Shown: positions 18,536-26,855, numbered from the stretch's first letter. The stretch: 64,000 nucleotides of DNA from an uncultured Eubacteriales bacterium (GCA_934456365.1 CAKSHC010000004.1:62001-126000), one strand, 5' to 3'. Notes: generated by a model not told the origin, from the sequence alone. Program-made: numbers and translations.

Positions 18536-19471
18536 ATGGGTAAAGTTGTTGTAATGGGCAGTTATATCTACGACATTTCGGCGACCATGCCGCATTTCCC
18601 CGTGCCGGGCGAAACGGTGATGGGCTATTCCTGCAAGACCGGCCCGGGCGGCAAGGGCTCCAACCAGGCTGTGGCTGCGCATCAGGCCGGGGCGGATGTG
18701 ACCATGATTACCAAGATGGGCAAGGATGATTTCGCCGCCGCCATGAAGACCCTTTACAACCGGATCGGCATGAGCACGAAATACTGCTACGAGACCGACG
18801 AGGCCGAGACCGGCGCCGCTCCGATCCTGGTGGAAAAGGAGAGCGGACAGAACAGCATCTGCGTGGTGCTGGGGGCAAACGCCTTGCTGACCCCGGAAGA
18901 GGTTGCCGCGGCGGAGGAAGAGATCAAGAGCGCCGATGTGCTGCTGACCCAGTTTGAAACCAACAAGCCGGCTGTGGAGGAATTCCTGCGGCTCGGGCGC
19001 AAATACGGCAAGACCATCATCATCAACCCGGCTCCCGTGAATCCGGAGATGACCGACGATCTTTACGAAGGGGTGGATTATGTGACCCCGAACGAGACCG
19101 AGGCGGCGGCTCTGGCCGGGATGCCGGTGGTGGACACGCTCGACGACGCCCGCGAGGCGGCCCGCCGCATTATGAAGAAGGGCGCCAAGGCCGTTTTGCT
19201 GACTTTGGGCTCCAAGGGCTCCTTCCTTTACAACGGAGAAACCGAGCATCATGTGATGCCGATCAAGGTGAAGGCGGTGGATACCACCGGCGCCGGGGAC
19301 GCTTTCAACGGCGGCTTTGCCTGCGCCAAGTCCTTTGGTTTGGACGATCTGAAGGCCATGCAGTTTGCCACCTGTGTGGCGGGGCTTGAGGTGACCAAGC
19401 CGGGCACCTCGCCGGCCATGCCTTTGCGCGAGGATGTTCTGCGCGCGGTGGCCGAGAATTTCGGCGAATAA
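18536..19471 (+). CDS. rbsK: Ribokinase-like PfkB-family sugar kinase
   Basis: The 311-residue product has both PfkB signatures: an N-terminal GPGGKGSNQAVAAHQAGA (about residue 40) and a C-terminal DTTGAGDAFNGGF (about residue 247) with the catalytic Asp. This pattern is closest to ribokinase (D-ribose + ATP to ribose-5-phosphate), though related pentose or nucleoside kinases remain possible. The ATG at 18536 follows AAAGGAGTTTGAG. No sugar transporter is nearby, so the sugar source is unclear. Confidence 0.85.
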   Translation: MGKVVVMGSYIYDISATMPHFPVPGETVMGYSCKTGPGGKGSNQAVAAHQAGADVTMITKMGKDDFAAAMKTLYNRIGMSTKYCYETDEAETGAAPILVEKESGQNSICVVLGANALLTPEEVAAAEEEIKSADVLLTQFETNKPAVEEFLRLGRKYGKTIIINPAPVNPEMTDDLYEGVDYVTPNETEAAALAGMPVVDTLDDAREAARRIMKKGAKAVLLTLGSKGSFLYNGETEHHVMPIKVKAVDTTGAGDAFNGGFACAKSFGLDDLKAMQFATCVAGLEVTKPGTSPAMPLREDVLRAVAENFGE

Positions 19472-19492
19472 GACGGATCTTTGGATGAAAAA

Positions 19493-19524
19493 GAGCACCC
19501 CCGGAGCGGGGGTGCTCTTTTTTT
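19493..19524 (+). terminator. Terminator after the ribokinase-like gene
   Basis: GAGCACCCCC pairs with GGGGGTGCTC over a five-base loop and is followed by TTTTTTT. Confidence 0.93.
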
Positions 19525-19530
19525 AGGGAA

Positions 19531-19607
19531 GAAGGGCAATGAGGAATGATGAATGAGGAGTGAGGAATTGAGGAGAAGGCGCGCGGGGCGCGCCTTTTTT
19601 GATGGGA
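19531..19607 (-). repeat. Intergenic repeat, copy B (inverted relative to copy A)
   Basis: On the minus strand this has the same order as 16481-16557: palindrome AAGGCGCGC/GCGCGCCTT, then CTCAATTC, CTCACTCCTCATT and CATTGCCCTT. A third, partial copy lacking the palindrome lies at about 19835-19877 in the same orientation as B. Confidence 0.75.
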
Positions 19608-19647
19608 AAGGGCAATGAGGGATGCGCGGCGGGAGAGAGAAAACAAT

Positions 19648-19808
19648 CCCCCAGTCACCTTCGGTGACAGCTCCTGTTGCGGTGCCCGCCTTTTTCGGCG
19701 CTCGCAGTGCTTGCTTGAAAAAGCCGACCGCGGCCACTCGCTCGCCTTCCTTCCTCCGCCACCGGCGGCGGTCGGCTCGCTCCCCCTTTTACAAGGGGGC
19801 CTTGGGGG
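19648..19808 (+). repeat. Clostridial palindromic intergenic repeat, apparently split by a smaller hairpin element
   Basis: The ends CCCCCAGTCACCTTCGGTGA (19648-19667) and CCCCCTTTTACAAGGGGGCC match, from memory, the two halves of a short palindromic repeat common between genes of gut clostridia. Normally the two halves are adjacent. Here about 104 bases intervene, bounded on both sides by GCTCC (19670-19674 and 19779-19783). The interior has its own 9-base inverted repeat, GCCGACCGC (19723) and GCGGTCGGC (19768). Confidence 0.6.
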
Positions 19809-19988
19809 AAGGGAAGTGGATAGTGAAGAGGGAAGAAGGGCAATGAAGAATGAGAAATGAGGAATGAGGAATTGAGGTAGAAATGGAAAAAGGGCAAAAG
19901 GGCAATGAGGAATGAAGGTAGAAAGGGAAAAGTGCGACAAAAGAGAGGGGAATGGGAGGGGAAATTTGGAGAAATGGACAAAAGGGGG

Positions 19989-20017
19989 TTGCTTTTTTTG
20001 TGGGATTCCGATAAAAT
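19989..20017 (+). promoter_or_regulatory. Promoter of the CdaR-like regulator and ftsEX operon
   Basis: TTGCTT and TAAAAT are spaced 17 bases apart, 46 bases before the start codon at 20063. Confidence 0.6.
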
Positions 20018-20062
20018 GGGAACAGACCTTTATGCAAAAATGACAAAGCGGAGGAGAGAAAG

Positions 20063-21145
20063 ATGGCGGCCAAGCTGTTTCAGACGATTCTTTCAAAGAT
20101 GGAGGGCACGGTAGACACCCTGGTTGGGGTGGCGGACGGAGAGGGACAGGTGATTGCCTGCACCGATCTGAGCCGGATCGGCGGGGAGCCGATGACCCTT
20201 CCGGCTGTGGGCGGATATGCCTTTGCCGTGGCCAAGCAAAACGGGATGACCTTCCGGGCGGTGGGCGACGATGTTCACCCGGAATATGTTTTGTTTGTGG
20301 GCGGAGTGGACGCGGCGGCCGAGAAGCTGGCCGGGGTTCTGGCCATTTCTTTGGGAAGTGTGCGCGAATTTTACAATGAGAACTGCAGTCGGGCGGATTT
20401 TCTGAAGAATGTGGTTCTGGACAACATTCAGCCGACCGACATCGGTCAGAAGGCCAAGGAGCTCCGCTTTTTGGGCGAGCGCGACCGGGTGGCGATTCTG
20501 CTGCGCCTGCAGGAGACGGTGACTCTGGCTTCGGTGGATCTGATCCAGTCGCTTTTCTCCGAGCGGCAGAAGGATTTCGTGATCAATATGAACGAGCACG
20601 ACATTCTTCTGATCAAGGAGGTGTCGAACGGGGTGGAGAGCGAGCACCTCGAGCAGCTGGCTCTTTCGATGAGCGCGCTTTTGGAGGGGGATCTTTACCT
20701 GCACTGCACAGCCGGCATCGGCACGGTGGTGGGCGATCTCAAGGAGCTGAGCCGATCCTACAAGGAGGCGCAGATCGCGCTGGAGGTAGGGCGGATCTTC
20801 CGGGATGAGAAGAGCATCATTTCCTTCAATCACTTAGGGGTGGGGCGGCTGATTTATCAGCTGCCGACCAATCTCTGCGAGCTTTACATGAAGGAGGTTT
20901 TCAACCGGGGTTCGATCGAGAGCCTGGATCAGGAGATCCTCTTTACCATTCAGAAGTTTTTCGAGAACAACCTGAACGTGTCGGAAACGGCGCGCAAGCT
21001 GTTTGTGCATCGCAACACACTGGTTTACCGCCTGGAGAAGATCAAGCGGATCACGGGGCTGGACCTGCGCGAATTTGAAGACGCGATCGTGTTCAAGGTG
21101 GCGTTGATGGTGCACAAATATCTGACGACTTCGCCTCAGATCTAA
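20063..21145 (+). CDS. CdaR/PucR-type helix-turn-helix regulator
   Basis: The 360-residue protein ends in the PucR C-terminal helix-turn-helix: NLNVSETARKLFVHRNTLVY, then RLEKIKRITGLDL, at about residues 302-340. Upstream lies a GGDEF-like CdaR region (LHCTAGIGTVVGDLKELSRSYKEA pattern). The N-terminal 120 residues are a possible ligand-sensing domain. Family members regulate sugar-diacid, purine or amino-acid genes. Here it stands 16 bases before ftsE and may be part of that operon; its effector and targets are unknown. Confidence 0.85.
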   Translation: MAAKLFQTILSKMEGTVDTLVGVADGEGQVIACTDLSRIGGEPMTLPAVGGYAFAVAKQNGMTFRAVGDDVHPEYVLFVGGVDAAAEKLAGVLAISLGSVREFYNENCSRADFLKNVVLDNIQPTDIGQKAKELRFLGERDRVAILLRLQETVTLASVDLIQSLFSERQKDFVINMNEHDILLIKEVSNGVESEHLEQLALSMSALLEGDLYLHCTAGIGTVVGDLKELSRSYKEAQIALEVGRIFRDEKSIISFNHLGVGRLIYQLPTNLCELYMKEVFNRGSIESLDQEILFTIQKFFENNLNVSETARKLFVHRNTLVYRLEKIKRITGLDLREFEDAIVFKVALMVHKYLTTSPQI

Positions 21146-21161
21146 AAGGAGCGGTTCCAAG

Positions 21162-21839
21162 ATGATACAATTCAAGGATGTTTGCCATACCTACGGCAAC
21201 GGGGTCAACACCCTCAATCATGTGAATTTCAAGATCGGCGACGGGGAATTCGTGTTCATCGTCGGGCCGAGCGGCGCGGGAAAATCCACCCTGATCAAGC
21301 TGATGATGGGGGAGATCCGGCCGACGGGCGGGACGGTGGAGGTCAACGGGTTTGACGTGGGAAAGATGCGCCGCGGGCAGATCCCCAAGCTGCGCCGGAC
21401 GATGGGCGTGGTGTTTCAGGATTTCCGGCTGATCGATTCGATGACGGTTTATGAAAACATTGCCTTTGCGATGCGGGTTGTCGGAAAGCCCGAAAAGGAG
21501 ATCCGCAAGCGGGTGAAATACATGCTGGCGCTGATGGGGCTGCCGCACAAGGCGGACAAATACCCCAACGAGCTTTCGGGCGGCGAGCAGCAGCGGGTGA
21601 CGCTGGCGCGCGCCATGATCAACGGGCCGCGCATGATTTTAGCCGACGAGCCGACGGGCAATGTGGACCCGGTGATGAGCCGGGAGATCATGGAGCTTTT
21701 TTCGATCATCAACCAGCAGGGGATCACGGTTGTGGTGGTGACCCATGACAAGGGGTTGGTGGACAGCTACAACAAGCGCGTTTTGCAGATCTACGGCGGC
21801 GCGGTGGTTTCCGACCGGGAAGGGGGGTATGCTCTGTGA
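21162..21839 (+). CDS. ftsE: Cell-division ATP-binding protein FtsE
   Basis: FtsE is the ATPase of the FtsEX complex, which couples ATP hydrolysis to activation of murein hydrolases. The 225-residue product has Walker A GPSGAGKST (residues 35-43), LSGGEQQRV and DEPTGNVDP, the last typical of FtsE. It overlaps ftsX by four bases. The gene order ftsE-ftsX-M23 peptidase-S41 protease supports the assignment. Confidence 0.96.
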   Translation: MIQFKDVCHTYGNGVNTLNHVNFKIGDGEFVFIVGPSGAGKSTLIKLMMGEIRPTGGTVEVNGFDVGKMRRGQIPKLRRTMGVVFQDFRLIDSMTVYENIAFAMRVVGKPEKEIRKRVKYMLALMGLPHKADKYPNELSGGEQQRVTLARAMINGPRMILADEPTGNVDPVMSREIMELFSIINQQGITVVVVTHDKGLVDSYNKRVLQIYGGAVVSDREGGYAL

Positions 21840-22705
21840 GAGCGATCAAAGACGCCTTCCATGGCATTTTCAAGAATTTTCTGATGTCGGCGGCCTCTGT
21901 GATTATCATGACGGCCTGCATGCTGATCGTGGGCAGCGCGCTGCTTTTGGTGGCCAACCTCAACGCCTTTGTGGTGCAGATGCAGAAGGAAGACGAGGTG
22001 GCGGTTTACATCGACGAAACGGCGGACGCGGCGGCGATCGCGGCGCTCAAGACCGATCTGGAAAAGAACGGGAATGTGGCCGAGATCGTGTTTTTCTCCA
22101 AGGAGGAGGCCTTGGCGGAATACGAGAGCATGTTCCCGGATCAGAAGGGGCTCTTCACCAATCTGGAGGAAAACAACCCCCTGCGGGCTTCCTACCACAT
22201 CAAGATCGCCGATCTGGAGCGCTACGATGAGACGCTGGCCGAGATCGGGGCTTTGAAGAATGTGGTCAATGTGCGCGGGTCGAGCGAGGTGGTCAACACG
22301 CTTGTGGTGATCCGTCGCAGTGTGACCCTGATCGGGGCCTGGATCTTTGCGATTCTGATGTTTGTTTCGGTCTTCATTGTGTCGAACACCATCCGCATGA
22401 CGATTTTTGCGCGGCGGGAGGAGATCAGCATTATGAAGTATGTGGGGGCGACCGACGGCTATATTCGCCGCCCGTTTGTGGCGGAGGGGCTGATTCTGGG
22501 GCTTCTGAGCTGCGCGGCGGCCTTTGCGCTGGAGTGGACGGTTTACGACCGGCTGATCGGACCGATGGTGCGGCAGCTGGCGATTTTCCAGCCGATGCTC
22601 TGGAGCGACATCCGGTGGTTTGTGCTGGGCGGGTTTGCTCTGTTTTCGATTCTGATGGGTGTGTTGGGAAGCTTGATCCCGATGCGCAAGCATCTGCATG
22701 TGTGA
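21836..22705 (+). CDS. ftsX: Cell-division permease FtsX
   Basis: The 289-residue membrane protein has an N-terminal helix (about 20-42), an extracellular loop (about 43-165) and three further helices (about 168-190, 215-240 and 262-283). The motif IVSNTIRMTIFARREEISIM is characteristic of FtsX. It transmits FtsE activity to an extracellular peptidoglycan hydrolase activator, most likely the coiled-coil M23 protein encoded next. Confidence 0.95.
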   Translation: MRAIKDAFHGIFKNFLMSAASVIIMTACMLIVGSALLLVANLNAFVVQMQKEDEVAVYIDETADAAAIAALKTDLEKNGNVAEIVFFSKEEALAEYESMFPDQKGLFTNLEENNPLRASYHIKIADLERYDETLAEIGALKNVVNVRGSSEVVNTLVVIRRSVTLIGAWIFAILMFVSVFIVSNTIRMTIFARREEISIMKYVGATDGYIRRPFVAEGLILGLLSCAAAFALEWTVYDRLIGPMVRQLAIFQPMLWSDIRWFVLGGFALFSILMGVLGSLIPMRKHLHV

Positions 22706-22717
22706 GGAGAGGCGGCC

Positions 22718-23893
22718 ATGAAGAAGATCATACGATTCACGGCGGCGCTTCTGGCGATGGCGGCGATGCTGCTTTGCTTTGTGCCGCAGGGGAGCGCGCC
22801 GGTCCGGGCGGCAGACAGCCTGGACGATCTTTACAAGCAGCTGCAGGACATTCTCAAGCAGCAGGCGGATTACGACGCGCTCATCAACAGCACCCAGGGC
22901 GAGCTTGCGGAGATCGAGGTGCAGGTCAACCAGCTTTCGGGCGAGATCCAGCTTTACGAGGACAAGATCCAGATTTATGCGGACATCATCGCTGGGCTGG
23001 ACGCGCAGATCGCCGAGCTGGAGGCCAGCATTGCCAAAAACGAAGAAGACCTGCAGGCCTACTACAAGATTTATTTTGAGCGGGTGCGGCTCAACTACGA
23101 GCAGGGGCAGACGACCTATCTGGAGGTTCTGCTCGGCGCGGGGAGCTTTACCGATTATCTGACGCGGTTGGATGTGGTGGAGCAGATCATGGCCTACGAC
23201 AACAACCTGATCAAGCTCATGCAGGACACGATCGAAACCATCCGCACGCAGAAGGCGGCGGTGGAGGAAAAGCGGGCCGAGAATCAGGCGGCCAAGGACG
23301 AACTGACGGCGCAGCAGGACAAGCTGGTTGCGCTGCGTTCGCAGGCGCAGGCCATGGCCAGCGAGATGAACGACCGGATCGCGCGTTATGAGGCCGAGAA
23401 GGAGGCTGCCGAGGCGGCCAAGGAGGAGATCAACAAGAGGATCGACGATCTCATCAATCCGGACAATCCCTATGTGGGCGGCAACTTTACCTGGCCGACG
23501 CCGGGGATCACCTGGATCACCTCGCGCTTTGGCTACCGGACCGATCCTTTCACGGGAGAAACGCGCTACCACGGGGCGATCGACATCGGCGCTCCCTACG
23601 GCACGGCTCTGCACGCGACCAACTCGGGCACGGTGGTGATTGTGGACTACGAGGGCGCGGGCGGCTACTACATTGCCATCGACCACGGCGGCGGCATTTC
23701 CTCGCGGTATTATCATTTGTCGGCCCAGTATGTGGTGGAGGGGCAGACGGTGGCGCGCGGCGAGGTGATCGGGCGCACCGGCAACTCCGGCTACGCCACG
23801 ACCGGCCCGCATCTGCACTTTGAGATTCGGGTGAAAAACGCCTACGGTGTGACCGAGCGGGTGAACCCGCTCGATTATGTGACGCCTTATTGA
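22718..23893 (+). CDS. EnvC-like murein hydrolase/activator, M23 family
   Basis: The 391-residue exported protein has a signal peptide (residues 1-31, ending VRAA), a long coiled coil (about 33-255) rich in Gln, Glu and Lys, and a C-terminal LytM/M23 domain. Zinc ligands are visible: YHGAIDIG (His and Asp near 285-289) and HLHFE (near 365-369). Thus, unlike E. coli EnvC, it may be an active endopeptidase. Its place after ftsEX suggests regulation through the coiled coil by FtsX. Confidence 0.93.
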   Translation: MKKIIRFTAALLAMAAMLLCFVPQGSAPVRAADSLDDLYKQLQDILKQQADYDALINSTQGELAEIEVQVNQLSGEIQLYEDKIQIYADIIAGLDAQIAELEASIAKNEEDLQAYYKIYFERVRLNYEQGQTTYLEVLLGAGSFTDYLTRLDVVEQIMAYDNNLIKLMQDTIETIRTQKAAVEEKRAENQAAKDELTAQQDKLVALRSQAQAMASEMNDRIARYEAEKEAAEAAKEEINKRIDDLINPDNPYVGGNFTWPTPGITWITSRFGYRTDPFTGETRYHGAIDIGAPYGTALHATNSGTVVIVDYEGAGGYYIAIDHGGGISSRYYHLSAQYVVEGQTVARGEVIGRTGNSGYATTGPHLHFEIRVKNAYGVTERVNPLDYVTPY

Positions 23894-23906
23894 GGGAGGG
23901 AGCTCC

Positions 23907-25148
23907 ATGAATAAGAAAATCCGGCTGGATATTGCGATTTTCGCCCTTGTGGCGGCGGTGATCGTTTCGATTCTGGCGACGACCTTTATCATCAACCAGA
24001 AGCTGCGCGGCATCACCGAGGTGCAGGCGGCTTTTGCCAAGATCAAGTATCTCGAGCAGCTGGTGGACGAGCACTACATCGGTTCCATCGACAGCGAAGA
24101 GCTGGTCAACGATGTGGCCAAGGGCTATGTCAGCGGGCTGGGGGATACTTACGCTGCGTATTATACCAAGGAAGAATACAGAGCGTATCAGGCTCAGATC
24201 ACGGGGCAATACGACGGGATCGGGCTGACGGTGGTCTGGAAGGAGAAGGAAGGGCTGGAGGTGACCTACATTGCCAAGAACTCGCCGGCGGCATCGTCGG
24301 GGGTGGCGATCGGGGACATCATCACCTTTGTGGGCGACAAGAGCGTGCTGACGCTGGGCTACGACGACGCCGTGACGGCGCTGGTGGGTACGGCGGGCAC
24401 GGTGGCGAATTTCACGGTCAAGCGAGGGGATCAGACGCTGGAATACAGTGTGATGCGCTCGCAGTACGAGAAAGAGACGGTGGAATACGCCTTATACGGA
24501 AGCCTGGGATATGTGAAGCTTTCGGGCTTCAACAACCAGACGGCGGACGCCTTTTCGGCGGCGATCGACGCCTTGGAGCAGAGCAATGTGAAGGGCTATG
24601 TGATGGATCTGCGCAACAATCCGGGTGGGATGATCGACGCGATGGTCAACTGCCTGGACCGGCTGGTCGGGCGCGGAGTGGTTGCGACGGCTGTGCGTAA
24701 GGACGACGGGACGGGCAGCAACAAGACGGTTTACGAGGCGGTGACGGCGCAGGAGGTGAGTGTGCCGATCGCGGTTTTGGTGGATCGGAACACGGCATCT
24801 CTCGGCGAGCTGTTTGCGGCGGTTCTGAAGGATTTCGGCAAGGCCACGCTGATCGGCGAGACGACCTACGGCAAGGGCACGGGGCAGACGACCTATAAGC
24901 TGCCGGACGGGAGCTATCTGAAGATCACAGACTTTACCTATTACCCGCCCTCGGGCAATTCCTTCCACCTGATCGGTCTGACGCCGGACACCCGGATCAC
25001 GCTGACCGAAGCGCAGGCGGCCACGCGCTACACGATGGCCAAGGATAAGGACCCGTATATTCTGGAGGCCTTTACCGAGCTGGGCGGGGATCCGGCTTCT
25101 TTGCGGGAGGATTACAACACCTCCACCGGTGAAGAAGGAGGACTTTAA
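23907..25148 (+). CDS. S41-family C-terminal processing protease (CtpA-like)
   Basis: The 413-residue protein has one N-terminal membrane anchor (residues 9-29), a PDZ domain (about 95-180) and an S41 peptidase domain. The catalytic dyad is visible as S298 (NTASLGE) and K323 (YGKGTGQT), with the usual 25-residue spacing. Such proteases act outside the membrane on envelope proteins and in sporulation signalling. It is co-transcribed with ftsEX and the M23 gene, so a role in controlling cell-wall hydrolysis is likely. Confidence 0.94.
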   Translation: MNKKIRLDIAIFALVAAVIVSILATTFIINQKLRGITEVQAAFAKIKYLEQLVDEHYIGSIDSEELVNDVAKGYVSGLGDTYAAYYTKEEYRAYQAQITGQYDGIGLTVVWKEKEGLEVTYIAKNSPAASSGVAIGDIITFVGDKSVLTLGYDDAVTALVGTAGTVANFTVKRGDQTLEYSVMRSQYEKETVEYALYGSLGYVKLSGFNNQTADAFSAAIDALEQSNVKGYVMDLRNNPGGMIDAMVNCLDRLVGRGVVATAVRKDDGTGSNKTVYEAVTAQEVSVPIAVLVDRNTASLGELFAAVLKDFGKATLIGETTYGKGTGQTTYKLPDGSYLKITDFTYYPPSGNSFHLIGLTPDTRITLTEAQAATRYTMAKDKDPYILEAFTELGGDPASLREDYNTSTGEEGGL

Positions 25149-25150
25149 GC

Positions 25151-26050
25151 ATGATTCCGGAGGAGGGAAGGCGCCCGGCACGGGAGAAGGACACCGTGGT
25201 TTTGGCGCATTCGTATCAGGATCCGGAAATCGTGCGCGCGGCGGACGCGGCGGGAGACAGCTTTGCGCTGGCCCGCGCGGCCGAGCGCCTGAAGGCGCGG
25301 CGCGCGGTGGTGTGCGGCGTGCGGTTTATGGCGGAATGTGTGAAGATCCTTTCGCCGGGCACGCAGGTGATCCTGGCGCGGGAGGCGGGCTGTCCGATGG
25401 CCGAGCAGCTGACGCCGGAGCAGATTCTGGCGGAAAAGGCGAAGCATCCGGGGTGTGCGGTGGTTTGCTATATCAACACCACGGCGGCGATCAAGGCGGT
25501 TTGCGACGTGTGCGTGACCTCGTCCTGCGCCGAGCGGGTGGTGCGGGCTTTGCCGCAGGTGGAGATCCTTTTTCTGCCCGATCCGAATTTGGGGGCCTTT
25601 CTGGCCGGAAGAATTCCCGAGAAGCGGTTTTTCTTCTTAGGCGAGGGGTGCCCTGTTCATACGAGCGTGGGGGCCGAGGAGGCGGCGCGGGTGCGCGCCG
25701 CGCATCCGGGAGCGCCGCTTTGGGTGCATCCCGAATGCCGGGCCGAGGTTTGCGCGCAGGCGCAGCTGGTGGGAAGCACCAAGGCGATTTTGGAGCAGGG
25801 GCTTTCCTTTTCGGGCGAGGAAGCGATCATCGGGACCGAGAGCAGCATTGCGCGATTTTTGCAAAGCGAGCGCCCCGACAAGCGCTTTTACCCCTTATCG
25901 GAAAAGCTGGTTTGCCCGGATATGCGAAAAACGACGCGGGAAGACCTGGAGCGGGCGCTGGCCGGCCTTGGCGGGGTGGAGATCGACCTGCCTGAGCCGG
26001 AGCGGCGGGCGGCCGAGGGCGCTTTGCGCCGGATGATGGAGCTTGCCTGA
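25151..26050 (+). CDS. nadA: Quinolinate synthase
   Basis: NadA condenses iminoaspartate with dihydroxyacetone phosphate to quinolinate in NAD synthesis. The 299-residue product keeps the three expected 4Fe-4S cysteines: C81 (AGCPMAE), C167 (GEGCPVH) and C255 (VCPDMRKTT). HSYQDPEIVRAAD is the N-terminal substrate loop. Several extra cysteines occur, including TSSCAERV where many homologues have Asn. It starts two bases after the S41 protease stop, an unusual partner; nadB and nadC are not in the window. Confidence 0.95.
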   Translation: MIPEEGRRPAREKDTVVLAHSYQDPEIVRAADAAGDSFALARAAERLKARRAVVCGVRFMAECVKILSPGTQVILAREAGCPMAEQLTPEQILAEKAKHPGCAVVCYINTTAAIKAVCDVCVTSSCAERVVRALPQVEILFLPDPNLGAFLAGRIPEKRFFFLGEGCPVHTSVGAEEAARVRAAHPGAPLWVHPECRAEVCAQAQLVGSTKAILEQGLSFSGEEAIIGTESSIARFLQSERPDKRFYPLSEKLVCPDMRKTTREDLERALAGLGGVEIDLPEPERRAAEGALRRMMELA

Positions 26051-26237
26051 AAAGAACGGGAAAAACGGCGGAAACCCAAAAGGGACTGTACGATGCGCGG
26101 CTGTTTGAGCTCTCTGCACGGTGCGCAGGCATATCACGGACTCTTTTTTCGAATATTCCATCAGAGGATGAGTTCTCGGTTTTTTGCCGGAATACGGCCA
26201 AAAGAACCCGATTGGGGGCGATGTTAGGCTGCATTGC

Positions 26238-26276
26238 TTGAGGCAACGCCACTTCCTGCACTATAATGAGAGTGCA
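26238..26276 (+). promoter_or_regulatory. Promoter and likely operator of the XRE regulator
   Basis: TTGAGG (26238) and TATAAT (26262) are 18 bases apart. A perfect inverted repeat TGCACT, 8 bases, AGTGCA (26257-26276) straddles the -10 box, as expected for autorepression. The rest of the gap 26051-26291 shows no gene. Confidence 0.7.
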
Positions 26277-26291
26277 AAGGAGGAAGTCACT

Positions 26292-26726
26292 ATGTTTCAA
26301 GATAACCTAAAAGCGCTTCGCAAGAAAAAAGGTATTACACAGGAAGAACTGGCGGCAAGACTGAATGTTGTAAGGCAGACCGTTTCAAAATGGGAAAAAG
26401 GGCTTTCTGTTCCCGATTCCGAATTGCTGATAAAGTTGGCGGAGAGTTTAGAGGTACCGGTAAGCCGGCTGCTGGGCTCCAAAATTGAAGCGGAAGAACA
26501 GCCGGATGCTTTGGCGGAACAGCTTTCCCGAATCAACAAGCAGCTTGCGATCAAAAACAGACGGGCAAAAAGAGTTTGGAAAGCAATAGCTTTCATCGTC
26601 GGCGGCATTATTGCCGTATATATTCTGGTCTTAATTCTTGTAACCGTCCTTGCCTTTTCGCCCAACCAAGCCGGCGCAACAACAGACAGCTCGCAGTCTG
26701 TTGAGGCAATCGTGGGAAAAGACTGA
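26292..26726 (+). CDS. Membrane-anchored XRE-family regulator
   Basis: The 144-residue protein has an N-terminal XRE helix-turn-helix (residues 5-60: GITQEELAARLNVVRQTVSK) and one membrane helix near 97-122, followed by a short tail outside. The start at 26292 follows AAAGGAGGAAGTCACT. The layout matches small clostridial regulators that tether a DNA-binding head to the membrane. Its base composition is visibly AT-richer than its neighbours, suggesting acquisition by transfer. No target gene is adjacent. Confidence 0.9.
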   Translation: MFQDNLKALRKKKGITQEELAARLNVVRQTVSKWEKGLSVPDSELLIKLAESLEVPVSRLLGSKIEAEEQPDALAEQLSRINKQLAIKNRRAKRVWKAIAFIVGGIIAVYILVLILVTVLAFSPNQAGATTDSSQSVEAIVGKD

Positions 26727-26744
26727 AAATCGGACGATTTCATC

Positions 26745-26776
26745 GCTGCGGCGCGGGAAATATCCTGTGTCGCAGC
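26745..26776 (+). terminator. Possible weak terminator after the XRE gene
   Basis: GCTGCG and CGCAGC form an imperfect hairpin followed by TGTTTCTT, 19 bases after the stop. The rest of the gap to 26855 shows nothing notable. Confidence 0.35.
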
Positions 26777-26855
26777 TGTTTCTTCCGAATTTTTACGGTG
26801 CTGTCAAGCGTAAGCTGTAGCTCTGCACGCCGCTTTTCTGATGGCGGGAAACTTC

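Larger units (their letters stand above)
19525..20062. other. Gene-free repeat tract
   Basis: This 538-base stretch holds repeat copy B, the split palindromic repeat, the partial copy C, and purine-rich low-complexity sequence made of GAATGAGG-like words (about 19840-19980). Several reading frames cross it, but none shows a credible start site or protein composition. The promoter of the next gene is at its right end. Confidence 0.7.

Noticed and set aside
17339..19498. Very long open frame on the minus strand across the mutarotase-fold and kinase genes
   Set aside because: It mirrors two well-supported plus-strand genes. It has no ribosome-binding site and its composition (His, Gly and Arg runs) is that of antisense GC-rich sequence.
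19610..19860. Small protein-coding frames in the repeat tract
   Set aside because: Translations such as LPLLQGGLGG are known by-products of this clostridial repeat, and no start signals are visible.
21791..24046. Long minus-strand frame across ftsX and the M23 peptidase gene
   Set aside because: It is rich in His, Arg and Gln without domain motifs and lies opposite convincing genes.
26051..26237. Small RNA or gene between nadA and the XRE gene
   Set aside because: No terminator, promoter pair or conserved frame was found in the interval.
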